A stretch of 8,978 nt of DNA, from positions 1 through 8,978 of the forward strand of contig JALUZN010000241.1 of NCBI GenBank assembly GCA_027011835.1, in the 5' to 3' direction. Positions 6,528-8,978 of the stretch are shown in pieces (positions within the stretch are counted from its first letter, which is position 1; the number at the start of each line of letters is the position of its first letter). This DNA is from Draconibacterium sp. (GTDB taxonomy: Bacteria > Bacteroidota > Bacteroidia > Bacteroidales > Prolixibacteraceae). The notes beneath the pieces were generated by a model. It was not told where the DNA came from and made no database searches. It was given only the letters and a program-made list of their open reading frames with translations. The position numbers and the translations under genes were made by a program.

Positions 6528-7826
6528 ATGGTCGCCCCGAATAATTTACCCGAAGAGTTTCTCCAGTATATCTGGGAAAACAAACTTTTTTTTACCGAAA
6601 ACAACCAAACAACTTCCGGCGAACCGGTTGAGGTTTTAAATACCGGGCAACACAACAGTAATTCGGGCCCCGATTTTTTTAATGCCAGAATAAAAATTGG
6701 CGATACAATTTGGGCAGGGAATGTTGAAATTCATAAAAAATCGTCGGATTGGGAGCGACACAAACATCAAACCGACAAAGCCTACGACAGTGTTATTCTG
6801 CACGTTGTTGAGGTTGACGACAAGGAGGTGAGGCGCGAAAACAATGAAAAAATTCCAACACTTGTTTTAACTTACCCCGACTATTTACGAATAAATTACC
6901 AAAAATTATTACTTGCACAAACATGGATTGCCTGTCAGAATCAGTTTCATAAAATCGATCCTGTGGTTTTGCAACTTGGGTTTAACCGTTTAATGGTTGA
7001 ACGACTTGAAGATAAAACCGACGAAATTATTCAGCGGCTCGAACAAAACAACAACGACTGGAATGAGACGTTTTATCAGGTGTTGGCAAAAATGTTCGGG
7101 TTTAAAGTTAATGCCGTTCCTTTTGAATTGCTGGCAAAAGCAGTGCCGTTAAAAATTCTTGCCAAACATAAAAACAATTTGTTGCAATTAGAGGCGCTTT
7201 TGTTTGGCAGTTCAGGACTGCTGAATAAAGAGTTGCTTGGCGACAGCTATTTCCTTCAGCTCCGAAACGAGTATTCGTTTTTATATAAAAAGTACAATTT
7301 AAGTGCAGTGGAAAGTCATCTTTGGAAATTTATGCGGCTGCGACCCGGGAATTTCCCGACCATACGAATTTCGCAAATGGCAGCATTAATTTACCGTTCG
7401 CACGGGCTCTTTTCAAAAATAATTGAAATAGAGAATATCGATGAATTGAAAGAGCTGTTCGATGTGAGCGCTTCGGAATATTGGAACTCGCATTATAATT
7501 TTAATAAATTATCGAAACGAAATTCGAAAAAAACTTTAGGAGAGCAGTCGGTTAATGCACTAATAATAAATGTTATAATTCCATTTCTTTTCGTTTATGG
7601 CGAAAAACAAAACCGGGAACAGTTAAAAAACCGGGCTTTGGAATTTCTCGAACAACTGCCACCCGAGCATAATTCGATAATAACAAATTGGAAAAAATTG
7701 GGCGTTGAAACGCACTCGGCATTCGAAACGCAGTCGTTACTTCAACTTAAAAATATATATTGCACACAGAAAAAATGCTTAAATTGCCAAATAGGGGTGA
7801 AAATTGTAAAAAACGCAACAAATTAA
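6528..7826 (+). CDS. DUF2851 family protein
   Basis: A 432-residue soluble protein of the DUF2851 family (PF11013), widespread in Bacteroidota, with no established function. The N-terminal signature is intact: PEEFLQYIW (8-16), TGQHNSNSGPDFFNARI (39-55), WAGNVEIHKKSSDW (62-75), H78/H80 and D83, and SVILHVVEVDD (88-98). WIAC (133-136) follows. Further on are LRPGNFPTIRISQMAALI (271-288), YWNSHYNF (318-325), INVIIPFLFVYG (347-358), and the C-terminal CTQKKCLNCQIG (412-423). The protein contains exactly four cysteines: C136, C412, C417 and C420, the last three spaced C-x4-C-x2-C. The N-terminal block, with Asp49 followed by Glu68-x-His70 and then a helix and strand, looks like a restriction-endonuclease (PD-(D/E)xK) core; this is my inference. 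It ends 3 bp before the channel gene, so the two probably share a transcript. The preceding gene is a DNA glycosylase on the same strand. Confidence 0.92.
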   Translation: MVAPNNLPEEFLQYIWENKLFFTENNQTTSGEPVEVLNTGQHNSNSGPDFFNARIKIGDTIWAGNVEIHKKSSDWERHKHQTDKAYDSVILHVVEVDDKEVRRENNEKIPTLVLTYPDYLRINYQKLLLAQTWIACQNQFHKIDPVVLQLGFNRLMVERLEDKTDEIIQRLEQNNNDWNETFYQVLAKMFGFKVNAVPFELLAKAVPLKILAKHKNNLLQLEALLFGSSGLLNKELLGDSYFLQLRNEYSFLYKKYNLSAVESHLWKFMRLRPGNFPTIRISQMAALIYRSHGLFSKIIEIENIDELKELFDVSASEYWNSHYNFNKLSKRNSKKTLGEQSVNALIINVIIPFLFVYGEKQNREQLKNRALEFLEQLPPEHNSIITNWKKLGVETHSAFETQSLLQLKNIYCTQKKCLNCQIGVKIVKNATN

Positions 7827-7829
7827 CGA

Positions 7830-8867
7830 ATGGATCAATACAATAAATTTCATGAAGTTTCGAGCAAAACGTTAAAAATTGGTATTCTCCTTTTGGTGTC
7901 GATCGTAGCTTTTGGAACCGTTGGATACCATTATCTCGAGGATTTAAATTTCCTCGACAGCATTTACATGACATTTATAACCATCTCAACAGTTGGGTTT
8001 AAAGAGGTTGGCGCACCATTAACCAATTTGGGTAAAATTTTCACAATTGTATTAATTATTTCGAGTTTAGGAAGTTTTGCTTATGTGGGCTCGAATCTGG
8101 CTCGTTTTGTTTTCGATGGCGAATTGGCAAATTATATAAAAACATACAAAGTGGACAAAAAAATTGCAAAACTGAAAGACCACGTTATTATTGTTGGTTA
8201 CGGACGTAATGGCGAGCAGGCCGCCTTGGAGCTGGCCGAACATGGAGTAAAATTTGTAATTGTCGACAAGCGCGACAATGTTATCTCGCGAATTCGTGAA
8301 AATCCCGATTTGCTCTATTTAAAAGGCGATGCAACTCACGAGGAGGTTTTGTCACAAGTTAAAATACATTCGGCACGCGCATTAATTGCAACCACACCGA
8401 ACGATGCCGACAATGTTTTTGTAGTATTAACAGCACGAAGTATAAACCCCGGATTAACAGTAATTAGCCGGGCATCGGAGCTGGAGTCGCAAATGAAACT
8501 GAAAAGGGCGGGTGCCAGTAACGTAATTATGCCCGAACGAATTGGCGGGCAACGAATGGCAAAGTTAGTTCATCAGCCCGATGTGGTGGAGTTTGTTGAA
8601 TACATTTTGTTACAAAAAACACAGGATGTGAGTCTCGAAGAAATTTCGTGCAAAAATTTAGCACCTTGTTATATCGGTAAATCTATTTCCGAATTACGAG
8701 TGCGCGAATTGTCGGGAGCTAATATTATAGGGGTTAAAATTAGTGGCGCCCGTTATGTTTTTAATCCCGATCCGCAAATGATTCTTTCGCGAAACGACCA
8801 GCTTTTTGTTTTGGGAAATCCCGACCAGATTCAGCGGTTGAAAGTAGCAATGGAGACAGGAGAATAG
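7830..8867 (+). CDS. Two-TM potassium channel with cytoplasmic RCK (TrkA-N/TrkA-C) domains
   Basis: A 345-residue MthK/Kch-like channel subunit expected to form a tetrameric K+ pore gated by an RCK ring. Visible in order: TM1 (about 15-35); pore helix and filter DSIYMTFITISTVGFKEVG (43-61); TM2 (about 66-90); a linker; an RCK-N Rossmann domain starting HVIIVGYGRNGEQ (118-130) with the dinucleotide GxGxxG glycines G123, G125 and G128, Asp146 after the second strand, and GDAT (166-169); then an RCK-C (TrkA-C) domain from about 262 to 343, with the typical IGKSISELRVRE (282-293) and LSRNDQLFVLGNPDQI (319-334). The filter reads TVGFKE: the usual second glycine of TVG(Y/F)G is lysine 58. No internal start for a free RCK subunit is obvious. 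The intact glycines predict nucleotide binding, but the ligand is not determinable here. The start lies 3 bp after the DUF2851 stop, suggesting co-transcription. Confidence 0.93.
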   Translation: MDQYNKFHEVSSKTLKIGILLLVSIVAFGTVGYHYLEDLNFLDSIYMTFITISTVGFKEVGAPLTNLGKIFTIVLIISSLGSFAYVGSNLARFVFDGELANYIKTYKVDKKIAKLKDHVIIVGYGRNGEQAALELAEHGVKFVIVDKRDNVISRIRENPDLLYLKGDATHEEVLSQVKIHSARALIATTPNDADNVFVVLTARSINPGLTVISRASELESQMKLKRAGASNVIMPERIGGQRMAKLVHQPDVVEFVEYILLQKTQDVSLEEISCKNLAPCYIGKSISELRVRELSGANIIGVKISGARYVFNPDPQMILSRNDQLFVLGNPDQIQRLKVAMETGE

Positions 8868-8871
8868 GAGG

Positions 8872-8978
8872 TTATTTTAACATCAGCTGAACTTTTTTCA
8901 AAGCATTAATAAAAGTATCAACCTCCTCTTTTGTATTGTACATGGCAAACGAAATACGCGCAGTACTCTGTATCCCAA
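8872..8978 (-). CDS. sufS: Cysteine desulfurase, SufS type (C-terminal fragment)
   Basis: The last 34 codons of a minus-strand gene that continues off the right edge, ending in TAA at 8874-8872. The residues GIQSTARISFAMYNTKEEVD and the following TFINALKKVQLMLK match the C-terminus of class V aminotransferase-fold cysteine desulfurases. In these the pattern 'xRxSxxxYNTxEEVDxFxxALxKV' closes the small domain and includes the conserved Arg of the substrate-binding region. These PLP enzymes release sulfur from cysteine for Fe-S cluster assembly. The catalytic cysteine and PLP lysine are outside the window, so SufS versus CsdA cannot be told apart. The gene converges on the potassium channel with 4 bp between the stops, leaving no room for a dedicated terminator between them. 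Confidence 0.8.
   Translation of the reverse strand, partial: GIQSTARISFAMYNTKEEVDTFINALKKVQLMLK

Noticed and set aside
7747..7974. Minus-strand open frame of 75 codons with several cysteines across the DUF2851/channel junction
   Set aside because: Overlaps the conserved ends of two well-supported plus-strand genes; the apparent cysteines come from reading their codons backwards.
8866..8927. 8 bp inverted repeat AGGAGGTT / AACCTCCT near the convergent ends of the channel and sufS genes, possibly a terminator or anti-Shine-Dalgarno pairing
   Set aside because: The loop is 46 bases, there is no T-run after either arm, and the right arm is made of ordinary sufS codons (KEEVD region). Chance is likely.
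1..8978. Defence island, phage, CRISPR, insertion sequence or tRNA content
   Set aside because: No direct-repeat array, transposase, integrase, phage structural gene or cloverleaf was seen, and the genes are of chromosomal housekeeping and envelope types.

Overview
The window looks like ordinary chromosomal DNA from a low-GC Bacteroidota. Support comes from a YfhO-family membrane protein of the Bacteroidota type, a DUF2851 protein, starts without clear Shine-Dalgarno sequences, and promoter-like TAnnTTTG elements. Heavy use of TCG for serine and the overall protein flavour suggest a marine or anaerobic Marinilabiliales/Prolixibacteraceae-type bacterium. That finer placement is inference, not something the sequence proves.

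Left part (1-5705) is an envelope or glycan block. A clipped reading frame ending in a membrane segment (1-152) is followed by a large YfhO-family multi-pass protein (264-2747, plus strand). Converging on it is a minus-strand three-gene operon transcribed from about 5720 down to 2755: a lysine-rich single-pass protein with an extracytoplasmic domain, a polytopic GT-C-like membrane protein, and a family 2 polyprenol-phosphate-type glycosyltransferase. The junctions in this operon are TAAATG (0 bp gap) and TAATG (1 bp overlap), so its three products are probably made in step. The simplest model is that the GT2 enzyme loads a sugar onto a lipid carrier, and the GT-C protein, helped by the anchored periplasmic protein, transfers it outside the membrane.

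Right part (5706-8978) is housekeeping and repair. A 157 bp divergent promoter region carries a Bacteroidota-type -7 element for each direction. It is followed by a short-form DNA-3-methyladenine glycosylase (AAG/MPG), a 149 bp spacer bounded by an imperfect inverted repeat, then a DUF2851 protein followed after 3 bp by a 2-TM potassium channel with a cytoplasmic RCK (TrkA-N/TrkA-C) module. The window ends in the C-terminus of a convergent SufS-type cysteine desulfurase.

I see no CRISPR array, insertion sequence, phage gene, tRNA or rRNA. The points most worth a second look are the DUF2851 protein (a nuclease-like motif plus exactly four cysteines laid out like a metal site), the lysine in the channel's selectivity filter, the apparent split of a GT-C enzyme into two coupled genes, and the inverted repeat between the glycosylase and DUF2851 genes.
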